Source: Bryopsis sp. KO-2023 (taxonomy: Eukaryota > Chlorophyta > Ulvophyceae > Bryopsidales > Bryopsidaceae). Taken from it: a DNA stretch of 64,000 nt. The position numbers were made by a program, and so were the translations under genes. The stretch covers positions 620,001 to 684,000 of the forward strand of contig BSYQ01000003.1 of assembly GCA_030272585.1 (NCBI GenBank), given 5' to 3'. The notes below the pieces were generated by a model. The model was given only the letters and a program-made list of their open reading frames with translations, searched no databases and was not told where the DNA came from. Positions 45,768 through 56,871 of the stretch are shown here, one piece after another (position 1 is the stretch's first letter; every line of letters starts with the position of its first letter).

Positions 45768-48544
45768 ATGATCACGGCGGCGGCGCATATACGCAAGGGG
45801 GCTCTCCAACCCACGCCCCTAAAAGCAAAAATATCCGAAGAAGAGTTGAGGCGCGTGGAAGAAGAGTTGAAGGAACAACTCGGGGCAGGCGACGGAGTAG
45901 AAGAGCACAGCGAGAATGACGACGATGAAATGGAGCAGGAAGCGGGGACAGGGGGGAAGGAGAAGGATACAAACAACGAAGTCAAGTTGGCTCTCAAAGC
46001 TGCAGCGAAAATGGGCGTCAGAGGGGGCGACCTGTCTGGTGTGGGAGCGAACATCAAACTCGTCCCAGCAGAAGCAGGCAGTCAGCAAACCATGGATGGT
46101 ATGTTGGCGGAGCTCCACCTGGACGACTATGATACCGACACTGACGACGACGAGAACGCTGTGAATCGAACGATGGGTCAATCGGAAGTACTCGGTGGAT
46201 TGATGTATGTCGGAGGAGATCCCTACATGCAGGTGGGCGATTGGGCATGCAACATTGACATCAGCTTCAAATTCACAGGAAACATAGCCAAGCAAGACTG
46301 TGGGAAAGATAATTGAATCAGGAAAATTGATTTTTCCCAGTCTGCCTTTTTTTTCGGATATCCTGTCTGGTGGATGTCAGCCAAATGCCAAGTAACCCTG
46401 AAAGGGAAATATCTTTTATCAGTTTGCTCTTCCTCTGAGGGTTTGCAGAGTGCCCTCCCTTCTCAATCAAGCTCAAGAAAAACTCAATTCAATGCCTCCC
46501 GTCCCCCCAAAAAAGCATACCATGTACAATCACCACCGTTTCAATCTCCCAAATACGTACAAATGAGGTAGCATGTCTAGTTATAGTGTGTGAATAACTC
46601 TGTGGTTTCCTTTCTTTTGTGAAGGAAGGGAGCGGTGGGGATGATGAGAAGGAGGATGGCGAGTGGGGTTACAACCCAGAGGACGTAATTTTCGTTGCCA
46701 CCAAGAGCAAGGATGACACGGGGACCATGGAGGTCTGGGTGTATGAAGAAGCTGACGACACCAGCGGTGGAAACTTGCTAGTGCATCACGATATTGTGTT
46801 GCCCTCCTTTCCCTTGTGTTTAGCATTAATGGACATCCGCCCTGAAGGTGAAGGGGATAAGGTGTGTACTATCCCTGTGTGTGTGAAAATCCATGTGTTT
46901 TACATCAGCAAATGGGTTTTTCACACTATCATTGTGAAATAGTGTTTGTTTCCTGAGTTGATATTTGACCATGGGGATCAGAAGGAAAATACTGCTGCTG
47001 CAACCAGGGCACATATTAGCAATAATTTGTTTTATCAGCTATATGAGTGGACAATTGTCTAAGTTGTTTTGAGGGGTTTCTTTGCAGGCATGCACAGTGG
47101 CTGTGGGCAGCATGATGCCAGGTATAGAAATTTGGGACTTGGATATCTTAGACTCAGTGGAGCCCATTTGCTCCCTGCATGATGAAACTGCCAAACCCAA
47201 GAAGGTAAGCAAGCATCCACTATGTTTCCATTTTGACATCCGAGTGAACATCAATTCAATTATCTGGGCCCATGCTCCTGTTGTTTCTGTCAAGGCCTGA
47301 TATGCTGACTGTTGCTTTCTGAATGCATTTGATGTCGCAGGACCCCGAAAAATCTGCAACGATGGCTCTATCCTGGAATTCCCAGTTTCGAAATGTACTG
47401 GGGAGCGGAGGGGGCGACAAGAGAGTGCGCGTTTGGGATGTGGTCAAGCAAAAATGCAAACACAAGCTTAAACATCATTCGAAGGAGGTGCAGTGCCTTG
47501 CTTGGAATCCGGCGGAAGCTTCCGTACTGGCGAGTTCCAGTTTTGACAAGACAGCGTGCTTGGTGAGGTGCAGGTGTTTCTAGGAAAGGAATCGATGATC
47601 GAATGTAGGGGGGCATCAGAGTTCTATCTAAAACTCAGCTGCCAGAATTCTTACCCACCTGTTTTGTTTTCTTTCCATGAATTTGTCTATGGTTTTTCGC
47701 CAGGTGGATGTCAGAACACCGAACGGAGAGCCTTTGAGGTGGTCTCTTTCGGGTGAAGCTGAAGCATTCACGTGGTCCCCAGGGAATCCAACCTCGTTTC
47801 TGTCTTCAACGGATGATGGAGTAGTGCATTGTTTTGATGCAAGGAAGGGGGGTGGATCAGAGCCAGTGTTCAGACTAGCTGCACATGAGAAACCCACCAC
47901 AGTGCTCAGTTTTAGTCCGTTGGCACCTGACCTGTTGATGACTGCATCGATCGATAAAACGGTAGGGGGAGTGTAACCAGTTTTGTTCGGAGATACTGTG
48001 CAACCCGATTGGCTTCATCAGGGTGTTCTCCAATGGTCGATGTCTTACTTAAGGTAATTGTTTTGTATTTCTGAAGGTCAAAATATGGGACATTGGTGGA
48101 GGTGCACCATCTTTGGTGGTTGAGAAGAATGTCGGAGCGGGGTCGATATTCACGGGTGGCTTCTGTGGTGGTTCGGCACCTTACTTGATATACGTGGGGG
48201 GCGATGTTGGAGATGTTGTAATCTGGGACACAAGAGCTTCTGTACCAGTCACCAAAAAGTATGGAGATGCTGTGAGAGTGCCACAGATATTCACGGTAAG
48301 GTTATCTTCATTATCATCAATCCACTCTTGGACAAACTCCTTTGTGATAAGGGCACCTCTTCTCTGCCTATCCTGTGTTTACAATGGATGCAGCTCCTTC
48401 CACAGGATTTGAGCCCACAAAGTTCGATTGTTTTTCTTCTTTGACTTATTTTTGCTGCATTTTTTTTGGTCTATTGCAACACATGGTTGGAAACCAATAA
48501 CTGTTTTTCTTTTGCAGGAGGAGGAGGGAGCTAATGCAGAGTAG
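45768..48544 (+). CDS. PWP1: Periodic tryptophan protein 1 (PWP1), WD40 ribosome-biogenesis factor
   Basis: Seven exons (45768-46232, 46625-46861, 47088-47204, 47341-47562, 47704-47961, 48077-48295, 48518-48544) give 514 residues. The start MITAAAHIRKG matches the family's MI.A..W/H N-terminus. An acidic region follows (EHSENDDDEMEQ, DDYDTDTDDDENA), then WD repeats: IEIWDLDILDSVEPI, RVRVWDVVKQK, FDKTACLVDVRTP, SSTDDGVVHCFDAR, IDKTVKIWDIGGGAPS and VVIWDTRASV. PWP1 is a nucleolar factor involved in pre-rRNA processing and rDNA chromatin. All introns have canonical ends. The 3' end is convergent with UFM1, 421 bp apart. The long open frame upstream of 45768 is probably 5' untranslated sequence. 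Confidence 0.93.
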
Positions 48545-48965
48545 AAAGGGAAAAAATCATATGTTGGCGAGGCAGGGGCTGTTTGATTGGTCTTGTACAG
48601 AAAACATCATTTCATGACGTGAATCTCATCTCCACAAATCATCGATCATCACCAGTCCAGTTTATTTCCTTACAACCCTCTGTTTTTGATAAGTCACTTC
48701 ACAGCCAACACCAGCCATTACCGACCCACACAAAAGTTTCCTGACAATGCCGATGCATGGCACACTATAAACATTCTACAACCGCTTGGGAATCGCTACA
48801 CAGCATTAAGATCAACCTTTGCAGAGCAGTATCTGCCCCTCATCATAATATTAAAGAAAAGGACTTCACACTATGCTGGCCTCCCTCCCACGTCCCGAAA
48901 TTTTCCCCACTGGTCCCGAAATTTCCAAAATGGTGTTGATGCCCAACACTGTATGATGACCTCCA

Positions 48966-50048
48966 TCATGAGCACACTCCAGATCCTACCCTATCCCTTG
49001 GAATTATGGACAGCTCAGTCCCATGCTTTAGAAAAACGTTCCCTGTCATGTGAAAAAAATAAAAAATAAATACAGACGAAAAGAGAAAAAAACAAACATA
49101 ATTCTTCTGGGTGCAGTTGTGAAAAAAGACCCGAAAACAAAAACAAAGAAATGACTAGTGGGACTTTTATTGTTAATTTTTTTTAGCGACTGAAGCCTAC
49201 CTGCATTCTGCTTTGGGTTGATTCCGACGCCATCCTTTGTCAAAATTGCACTTGTTTGGGGAGGCACTTTGAACTGCAACAACAGAAAATCACTATGAAA
49301 ATATATCGACTTCGTGGGAAAACGGAAACTCACCCCCTTGCTTTAAAATGAAATAACAAAATTCTGGAAGGGGGTTCCCAAAAAAGACAACAACAATGGT
49401 TCTGCCATGGTTTCCATTTTCCCAAAACATAAAAATAAAAGTGAAATGCTCTGCTTGTTTTGAAAATACAAAAAACGAAATAGAAGACATACAGAAACAT
49501 AAGGCGAGTTTGCATGGTCATACTGCATGTTATGTCTTTAATGAAAAAAACAATAAACAGGCAAAATAGAGGGTAAAAGAAAAGAAAAATGATAGATGAA
49601 AAAGGAGCATGATTTTTATTTCGTCCACTCATTGCTATCATGGTGTTTCGACCCCAATTAAAAATACATTCATTTAAATAAAAAAACTGTTGTCAAAGGC
49701 CCACCTCTTCAGCAGCATATTTGAGCACAGCTGTGAATGGAGCTTCTTCAGGTACACTCAGCCTAAGATATAGTTGAAAACAAATTCAGAATAGATTTCA
49801 CTCTCCAGATCCTGTAGCCCAGACATAAAATTGCGCGTCGATCACTGCGCAACAACAACTCACACTCGATAAGGAAGCTTGGGATCGGACGTCAGGGTGA
49901 TTTTGAACGTAACCTTCGACCTAGTGGAGCAACAGCAACGAGCGCATTAGAGCGTGGAGGTCGAGATGCGTGCTCCCATCCCCATACAAGCGCATAGCAC
50001 AGCTCATCCTTGTGCAGACGATTACAGGCAACCCATCCTATCTTACAT
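48966..50048 (-). CDS. UFM1: Ubiquitin-fold modifier 1
   Basis: UFM1 is a small ubiquitin-like modifier attached to proteins such as ribosomal uL24 at the ER. Exons are 50047-50048 (coding AT only), 49864-49920, 49705-49762, 49201-49273 and 48966-49042, which together encode 88 residues. The reading is unmistakable: SKVTFKITLTSDPKLPY, LSVPEEAPFTAVLKYAAEE, ILTKDGVGINPKQNAGNVFL and IIPRDRVG followed by SGVCS. UFM1 precursors are cut after the Val-Gly to expose glycine, so five residues would be removed here by a UfSP protease (two in animals). The start codon is split: AT ends exon 1 before GTAAGATAGG, and G is the first base of exon 2. It is divergent from the PI-PLC gene, 247 bp apart. Confidence 0.95.
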
Positions 50049-50295
50049 ATTGGTTCGCCTTTGGGGACTTCGAGTAAGGCCGACAGCAAAAACTTCAAGA
50101 AACCCTCGAAACCACCGAGCAGAGAAATAGTACTGGAAAAATGTCCAGCTTTCGTATCTTTGCAAGGTCACGTGATATGACGTGTTGGGAATCGATGAGG
50201 TGGGCAGCTTCGTGTTTGCTGGCAGCAGAAAGACGTCGGCGAGTTTCCGCGTGGAGGTTTTTGCGTTCAAGAGATCACGAGAAAAAATCTGAACG

Positions 50296-52295
50296 ATGCA
50301 AGAAAGGACCGAGGGACACGGAGTCATGGACGCTAGCACGAAGTTCATTGGCTGGTCGAGCTCCGGCCCGGCTGCAACGCTATGGATTGCGAACGACACG
50401 TCCCAAACGGTGAAGGTGAAGAAGCAAACCAGTTATCATATGCCTGGCTGGAAATTCGTCGACGTGCCGCCCCGCTCCTGCAAGTCTTTCAAAATTATGT
50501 TCGCGCAAGGCTGGTTCAAGTTCGAAACCAGCGACAAAGGGACGGCCATCTTTGAGGTGCTGGGAGGAGGCACTTTCAAAGTCGTGGCGAGCTGGGGGCC
50601 TTTCCCGCGTTTGTCAGTGGACTGGAAGGGGGTTGACGCCGACGCAATCACGGTGTTTCCACCGCCAAACGCGGATGACAAAGTCTGCGACTTGGGCTGG
50701 TCGGAGGATGGCACCATGTGCCTTCTTCTACAAGACAAAGTTTCGTCCCGCCATCCAACGGATATAGAACCGAGTGCTGTATCGAATGCTCTGTTGGAAG
50801 ATGCGCTAGAAACACAGGACAGCCAAGAGGCTGAGGTTTCTGTAGAACCCTGCCTGGAGTTCGACCACCTCTGGGCGTCCCCTTATCAAGAGGCCAGGAA
50901 CTCTTCTCCTAGGAAGGTAGGATCTCTAAATAGTGAGCAGAACCTGACTGCATGTTGTTGGGGAAAGTTGGGGCTTTTTTGGGGAAGGAAGGCACAGCCA
51001 CAGCCACAGCCACAGCCACAGCCACAGCCACAGCGTCTGACATACAGTAAATTTATATAATAATTGATCCCATTGATCCAATGCCTCATAGGATGTGGAA
51101 TGCTTTATTCAAAGATGGGGTAGATCTCTGCACACTTTGGGTATCAATAATAAGCTAACTTTCGTTTTTCTCATGCTCATTTCTTTTTTGGAGTCAGTGC
51201 TCGTCTGGCAGCCACAGCAGCTCCGCCTATCCCCGATTGCAATTTGAAACCCAAGACGCCAAAAAGATATTCGCTGCCCTCGGTCCCAGCGACGAGGACA
51301 AGATCACCGACGAGGATGCTTCCAAATTTGCATTAGCACTGGCGTCCAAAGAGCGCACCCCAATGCCGGTCGGAGGCTGGGAAAGAAACTGGATGGAAAA
51401 GTATGCTGATGTTATCGGTGGCTTGACTTTGGAAAAGATGAGTCTTCCATGCAGCCACGATTCTGGGACTTACTCTGGGATTTCACCGTTCGCTCAGATG
51501 TATGCAAAAACACAGAGCTTGTCGATTTCCCGTCAGCTAGAGCTGGGCATCCGAGTTCTGGACATTCGGATCGGGCAGTACTCTCCAGGAAACTACATCA
51601 TTTCGCATGACATATGGAGGACAGACTACACCCTGGCGAATGCACTGAAGGAGGTCAAAGAGTTCGTCGATTCCACCGAGAAGGAAATAGTGGTGTTGGA
51701 TTTCCATCGATTCAATGTCTTGATGTGGAAAGACATGGGTTTCGACTTTAAGGCATTGAGGACCCAAATCAAAGCTGCACTGGGGGAGCACTACATCCCA
51801 GCCTTGGTCGGCAAAGGCAAAACCTTGAACGAGATCTGGGAAAATTCGGCTGGGCGGAGAATCATTGTTTGTTGGAATGGGCCTTCGCCTGATGAATACA
51901 TGTGGCCTCGGGTGGATCAGCATTGGTACCAGCATGCCAATGATTTGACTGACCTGGGTCGAGCCATTTCGGAAGATATTAAAAAGGGCGAAAAGGGAGA
52001 TGGGTTTTGGTCCATGTGTGTCTTCCGGACGGTGGATTTCGATCACACTCCACACAGTAATGCGAAAGATGCATTTTCGGAGATCGAAGGGTGGTTTTTC
52101 GGGTGCAGCAAATGGACTCAGGCTGCGAACATCATAGCGGTGGATTTTTTCTATGAGTTCAGCAACGTGGTGCAAGCTTGTGTCTGTGCGAATTTGCTGA
52201 AGGGCCGACATGATGTACCTTTGGTTTCTCCTCAAGGCCTCGATCAAGGATGGGTTATTGTGGATCCGATTGATGTCAGCGGGGACGGCCATTGA
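50296..52295 (+). CDS. PI-PLC X-domain protein with an unidentified N-terminal domain
   Basis: Two exons (50296-50916 and 51198-52295) join in phase 0 to give 572 residues. The C-terminal part is a phosphatidylinositol phospholipase C X domain of the small bacterial/PLCXD type. The first catalytic His sits in LPCSHDSGTYSG and the second in YIISHDIWRTDY. IVVLDFHRFN and IIVCWNGPSPDEYMWPR are further family blocks. There is no Y or C2 domain and no signal peptide. The first about 135 residues form a separate region rich in aromatic and beta-type sequence (GWSSSGPAATLWIANDTS, KSFKIMFAQGWFKFE, FKVVASWGPFPRLSVDW) that I cannot assign. An acidic linker of about 60 residues follows. The intron holds a (CAGCCA)n repeat. 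Confidence 0.85.
50993..51034 (+). repeat. (CAGCCA)n microsatellite in the PI-PLC intron
   Basis: Seven perfect CACAGC/CAGCCA hexamer units lie in the intron 50917-51197. The frame stays open through it, so an intron-retained product would carry a Gln-Pro repeat (QPQPQPQPQP). Confidence 0.9.
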
Positions 52296-53063
52296 ATCTC
52301 CGTACATACATGCCAAGTCCAATACTTTTCGTAATAAGTTGTGTTGATTCTGTTTAGTAGAGAATGATATGAGTGACTTGTATGATGTGGGTATCAAGGG
52401 GTTTTTCATAGGGATTTTACTTTTTTCTTTTTGTCGGTGGGGACGGTGGAATTTGTCATGCTCCGGACAGAAGTCATATTGTATCATTAGCATTGCCATG
52501 TGAACAGAGCAAGCGATGGGGTGTTCGTTCGATCGGTGCAATCATGGTTTTTGGTGTTTTTTTTTCCCACTAGAACATACTCCGAATGGTGGTGGTGTTT
52601 TTCGTGGAGATCAAGAGTGGGATAGGAAGTTTGGGGGGCGGGGGTGGGGGGCAGCCTCAAAACACCAAAGTGAACTGTAATTTAGTTGTATTGGCAGATT
52701 TGCGTTCATTCTGCATTGAACTGGGATACAGGAGTTGTTGGACTGGTGAGTCATCAGGGTATCAAGTGGCAGCTTCTAAACATATTCTGCAATAGAAGGA
52801 GCCCAACATCCTTTTGTTTCCTCAAACTCTCTGAAATCCAAGAGCCTCGAAAGCATTGGTGGTTCAAATCTTTACAGATCAGTTTTATGATGGAAGGATG
52901 TTACAGCCTGTGACTCACTGTTCATTGGGTGGCCTAAATGGAATGAAAAGAGATCATTTACTGCAACATCTTTCCTTGGAACCTGTTCATAAGTCTGGAC
53001 ATGCTCCACCACAGTTATATTTCTTCTCCACATTCTCACTTTCCCTCCCTCTGTGCTCCCAAA
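52296..53063. other. Intergenic region between the PI-PLC and FKBP13-like genes
   Basis: It contains the PI-PLC 3' flank and a GT/G-rich patch (about 52585-52660). No coding exon with supporting signals was recognised. Confidence 0.4.
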
Positions 53064-54224
53064 ATGCAAACCACCGCCGGGATCCTGCAATCTCCAGCAC
53101 GCGCTATCGGTTGGTAACTGCCGCGTGCACGCTTTCACTGCTTTTTGTTATTCAAGCCTACTTGGTTTGGGTGCACATATGTAAACGTTTCGTCTATATT
53201 CTTGCACCACCAGGCCACACGAGGCGCGCACCCATCTTTTCAAAGGTAACTTCTTTGGGGCGTAGTATCTCGGTTACCAGCTGCTGGATTTTCTTTTTCC
53301 TGCTGGAAAGGGGCACCCTCCAGAACTCCAAAGGATCACAGTTAAATCCGACATTCTATGGATGGAGATATTCCTAGCCTGAAAACATGACACTGCAGTT
53401 CATCTTGTTAAGCATAATCAGAGATTTTCCCATTCCAAAGATCAATTTGTGGTGGGCGAAAGTGTCCTTTCTTTAAGTTGCTATTGGCTGCTTAATCATG
53501 TGTGTACATTTTCATATCTTTCAGCACTATTGACACAAAAAACTGTCCATCGATGTATCGACACAGGCAGGAAGACGATGCTCGGTTCAGGCTAGTGCCA
53601 ATAGGGATGACATCATCCCTTCCAGCACTCGTAGGGAGATGGGGCTCAGTATGGTGGCCATTTCAGGAGCAGCTGCAGCGCTCGAGTTCGCATCTCCACC
53701 AACTTCAATGGCTGGTGAATGCAAATTTCAAGCAGCACCAAATGGCTTGGAGTATTGCGATACCGAAGAAGGTGCTGGTCCTGAGCCAGTCCAGGGCTCC
53801 ATGATCAGGTGTGCACAAAAAATTATGTAGTTGTTGCTGGGCTCTTGTAGAATTTGCCACAGATCATGCTTTAATTTCGAGGGGTCCATGCAATGTGAAT
53901 GATTCATTGTGCTATTTTTCCATTTTCGTTTGAAGGGCTCATTACACCGGTCGGCTGGAGAGTAACGGCAAGGTCTTTGATTCCTCTTATGAGCGTGGTA
54001 GGCCGCTTCAGTTCAAAATTGGGGTTCGTCAAGTGATCCAGGGCTGGGACATGGGCATTTTGGGAACAGAGGGCATCCCTCCCATGAAAGAGGGTGGCAA
54101 GAGGAAGCTCAGAATTCCTGCTGATTTGGCTTATGGTGAAAGAGGGGCTGGCGGTGGGTTGATTCCCCCTGGGGCCACTCTAATTTTCGATGTTGAATAT
54201 CTTGGCAAGGCTGGAAGGAGGTGA
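53064..54224 (+). CDS. FKBP13: FKBP-type peptidyl-prolyl isomerase, thylakoid-lumen FKBP13-like
   Basis: Four exons (53064-53109, 53214-53245, 53567-53808, 53936-54224) give 202 residues. The start is a plastid transit peptide ([16 protein letters not shown], then GRRCSVQAS). A twin-arginine lumen signal follows ([20 protein letters not shown]), so the product should pass through the Tat pathway into the thylakoid lumen. The FKBP domain has the usual blocks [60 protein letters not shown] and [15 protein letters not shown]13 of land plants has two redox-active disulfides. Here the first pair is kept ([13 protein letters not shown]), but the second, in the CKGGSC loop, is replaced by GG. The exon 1 donor is GTTGGT. 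Confidence 0.9.
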
Positions 54225-54579
54225 ACGGAGGAAACCAGGGTTGTTTCCGAGGGGCCGGTGAAAAAAGCAACAATTTTGTCAAATTTTTTGTGATATATGA
54301 GGTCACCACAACTGTATATGATAGTTGTGGTGACATGTGGAGGGATCAAGTAGAATGGGATTTGAAACCACCAAGGATTGCTTCAAAATGAAATCAACGA
54401 AGAAGGGCATGGCTTGAGAGTTGTCCAATAGAAAGTTATTCACAGCCCCAACACTAAGATCAGTCCAGATCCATTTCGAGGCAAAACACAAGAAATAATC
54501 TCCACCACCGAATTTTCCATCAGCTGGACTCTCTTACCTGGAGCTGTTTGTCTGTTTCCTCAACCCTTGCTTCATTGCA

Positions 54580-54768
54580 TACCGTAAATGGGGTAATGTT
54601 TGCGCGCATGAACTTTCGCGTGTTTTATTTTTGCGACACTAATTTTTGCGATTCAATCGGGTCGCAAAGGGCCCAGGGTTTAGGAACCCAATTTTTGCGA
54701 CACTAATTTTTGCGATTTTTCCTACTCGCAAAAATTAGTCCAACGCAGAAATTACCCTATCTACAGTA
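54580..54768. mobile_element. MITE-like element with terminal inverted repeats and TA ends
   Basis: The left end TACCGTAAATGGGGTAAT pairs with the right end, which reads TACTGTAGATAGGGTAAT on the other strand, giving inverted repeats of about 20-25 bp with a few mismatches. Both ends carry TA, as in Tc1/mariner-type insertions. The 185-bp interior holds two copies of TTTTTGCGACACTAATTTTT and an opposite-strand copy of the TCGCAAAAATTAG part, so the transcript could fold strongly. No coding capacity. Confidence 0.75.
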
Positions 54769-55189
54769 CTAGTTTTTGAGAAAAAGAGTGTCAGGTGTGT
54801 GGAAATGCTTTGTGAAGGGTTCGTGGGCAATGGTTTGGGTTCGAGTCCCAGCAACCCCTGGGGGTGCATGTATCTGGTGATTGTATTAAATCTATTCTCC
54901 CAGCTTCTACTGAAATTATTGCAAAACTACTCTCTTTTGGGGAGTTTCCCTGGATTATGATTTTTTTTTTAATTCTGCCATCACCTCATTTTTCACTCAA
55001 TTTTCATAGAAACAGGATTTTCCCCGATGGAGAGAGAACTGCCTTTCCAACTCATATTCGAAACACAGCTTACAGTCCTTTCACCTTCTTTCAACAGTAT
55101 TGATAATCCTTGAAAAGAAAAAAAAAGGTCGCCAAAAAAAGAGCAAAGCACCAAGTCCCCAATAGTCATCTTAGTTGTCCTTTCGGCTG

Positions 55190-56446
55190 TCACTCTTTGC
55201 TTGTCAAAACCAGTAAGCCCAAAACGCCGATGAGAACGTATTTGACTGATGGATAGTCATTCATGATAATGGTCACCATGCCAACATAAGGGAAAAACCT
55301 AAAAAACCAAAAAATAACAAAACAGATTACTCAAGAGTACTTTGCCCCCAGTTTTTGCCCCCATTCCTCAAAAAGAAAAAGAAAAAACAGAAAAGAAAAG
55401 AAAAAACACAAAAAAGAAGAAGAAATTAGTGCATCTGTTCTTACCCGATTGCTCTTCCCATGATGTGCTGTTTATGCAGCCATTGTTGGCCAGGTGCATA
55501 GAGAACCCTGTCATTGCCAAAGTTGTTGTCGCCCTAAAAAAAACAATCAAACTCAATATATCTGCTGACCAAGAGCGAATCCCAATCAACTACCAAAACC
55601 CAAATCATATCACTCTGTCGCTTTCTGGCACTTTCTACCATAATTCCCCCATCATTTTTCTTTTTTTTAATAAAATAGTGGGAATACCCCGATGTGCCAC
55701 GAAGCATCCCATCCACTTCACCTTGGTAAGGATGTCGATTTTTCCACCGGGGCTCTTTTCATGTACTTTCAACGCTCGATGCACTATGGGAATGTCCCGG
55801 CCTTCGATGCTGAACACCACGATCTCCCCAGTTCGAATCGGAGCGTTGCCCAAATTCAGAAACAAAATATCACCTCGATAGAACCCTGGCTCCATGCTCC
55901 CACTCAGCACCACCACCACTGGCGATTCACTTCCAGTGGCCAACATTAACGATTTCCAAATCATCAGAGCTGAAGTCACTATCAAACCTGGACACACAGC
56001 AACAGAAAGACATATTTCAGCAGGAATATCAAAAAACTTATCCACAGACAGAAGTCTCAGAAGAGAGACAGAAAACAATTGAACTGTCTTGCCCCAATAC
56101 TGTGTGAAACTTTTCAGCCTATCTTGCAACCTCAAAAAACAACACGGTTGCATCTTTCGATCTTTGGTTGCCACTGTTCGGATCTCTTCTATTGATACGG
56201 GCTTATTGATGACTCCCTGATCTCTGAATTTTGTGTTCCCCAATTCCAGCGGATCTTAGATCTCGCGCAGCAACAAGGATACAACTCGAGCTCGACGAAA
56301 ACCAACTTTTGTACCAGCTTCAAGTGATCTATCGTTAGACACAGGGGGGTGAGAGAAAGATGCGCACCGAGGTTGACGACCTGAGAAATCGTCTCTCGTA
56401 CACTCATGGTTTTCATAGACGTCCATGTTTCCTTGAGGAACTCCAT
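55190..56446 (-). CDS. SEC11: Signal peptidase complex catalytic subunit SEC11
   Basis: Four exons (56368-56446, 55722-55987, 55445-55533, 55190-55298) give 180 residues, the usual SEC11 length. The enzyme cuts signal peptides from proteins entering the ER. An N-terminal membrane span ([19 protein letters not shown]) precedes the catalytic Ser in [19 protein letters not shown]. The catalytic His is in [14 protein letters not shown] and the acidic residue in [13 protein letters not shown]. The family block [20 protein letters not shown] and a C-terminal span ([15 protein letters not shown]) complete it. The start at 56446 ([14 protein letters not shown]) fits the family. It is divergent from the F-box/WD40 gene and convergent with the FKBP gene, with the MITE between. 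Confidence 0.94.
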
Positions 56447-56871
56447 GGCTTCTTTGGAGCGCCACAAGTAGAGCAACCCTTCTATCCGCGAGAGGAAAAG
56501 CGACGGCAAACTTCAGTTCCCCAAGAATGGTCGAAGCACAGAACAGAAAACCAACTTTTTTTTTTGTGTTTGTGTCAGGTTTGCTTACGATGATTAGTCA
56601 GAATTCTGTTTCGATATGACGGGAGCGGTTGTTGGGTGCTTGGTAGAATCTGGCGAGGTGTTGAGAAGGATGTGGTGCTACCCACGAAAAAGATAGGTAT
56701 TCGCTGCGTTTTGTGCTTTCATTTGTTGCAGGTTGTTTTGCAACCTATTTTTGTACAATAATATCTCGTCGCGGCGTTTGATTGCGACGAGTTCGTGAGT
56801 TATTCACATGCCCCGCATTATTTCCAGTCCTTCCCGAAAGCAGACCTCTGTAAGGAAACTTACCAACGGTC

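Noticed and set aside
51537..52541. 334-codon frame antisense to the PI-PLC exon
   Set aside because: The plus strand encodes an unmistakable PLC X domain. The antisense frame is its shadow and has no motif.
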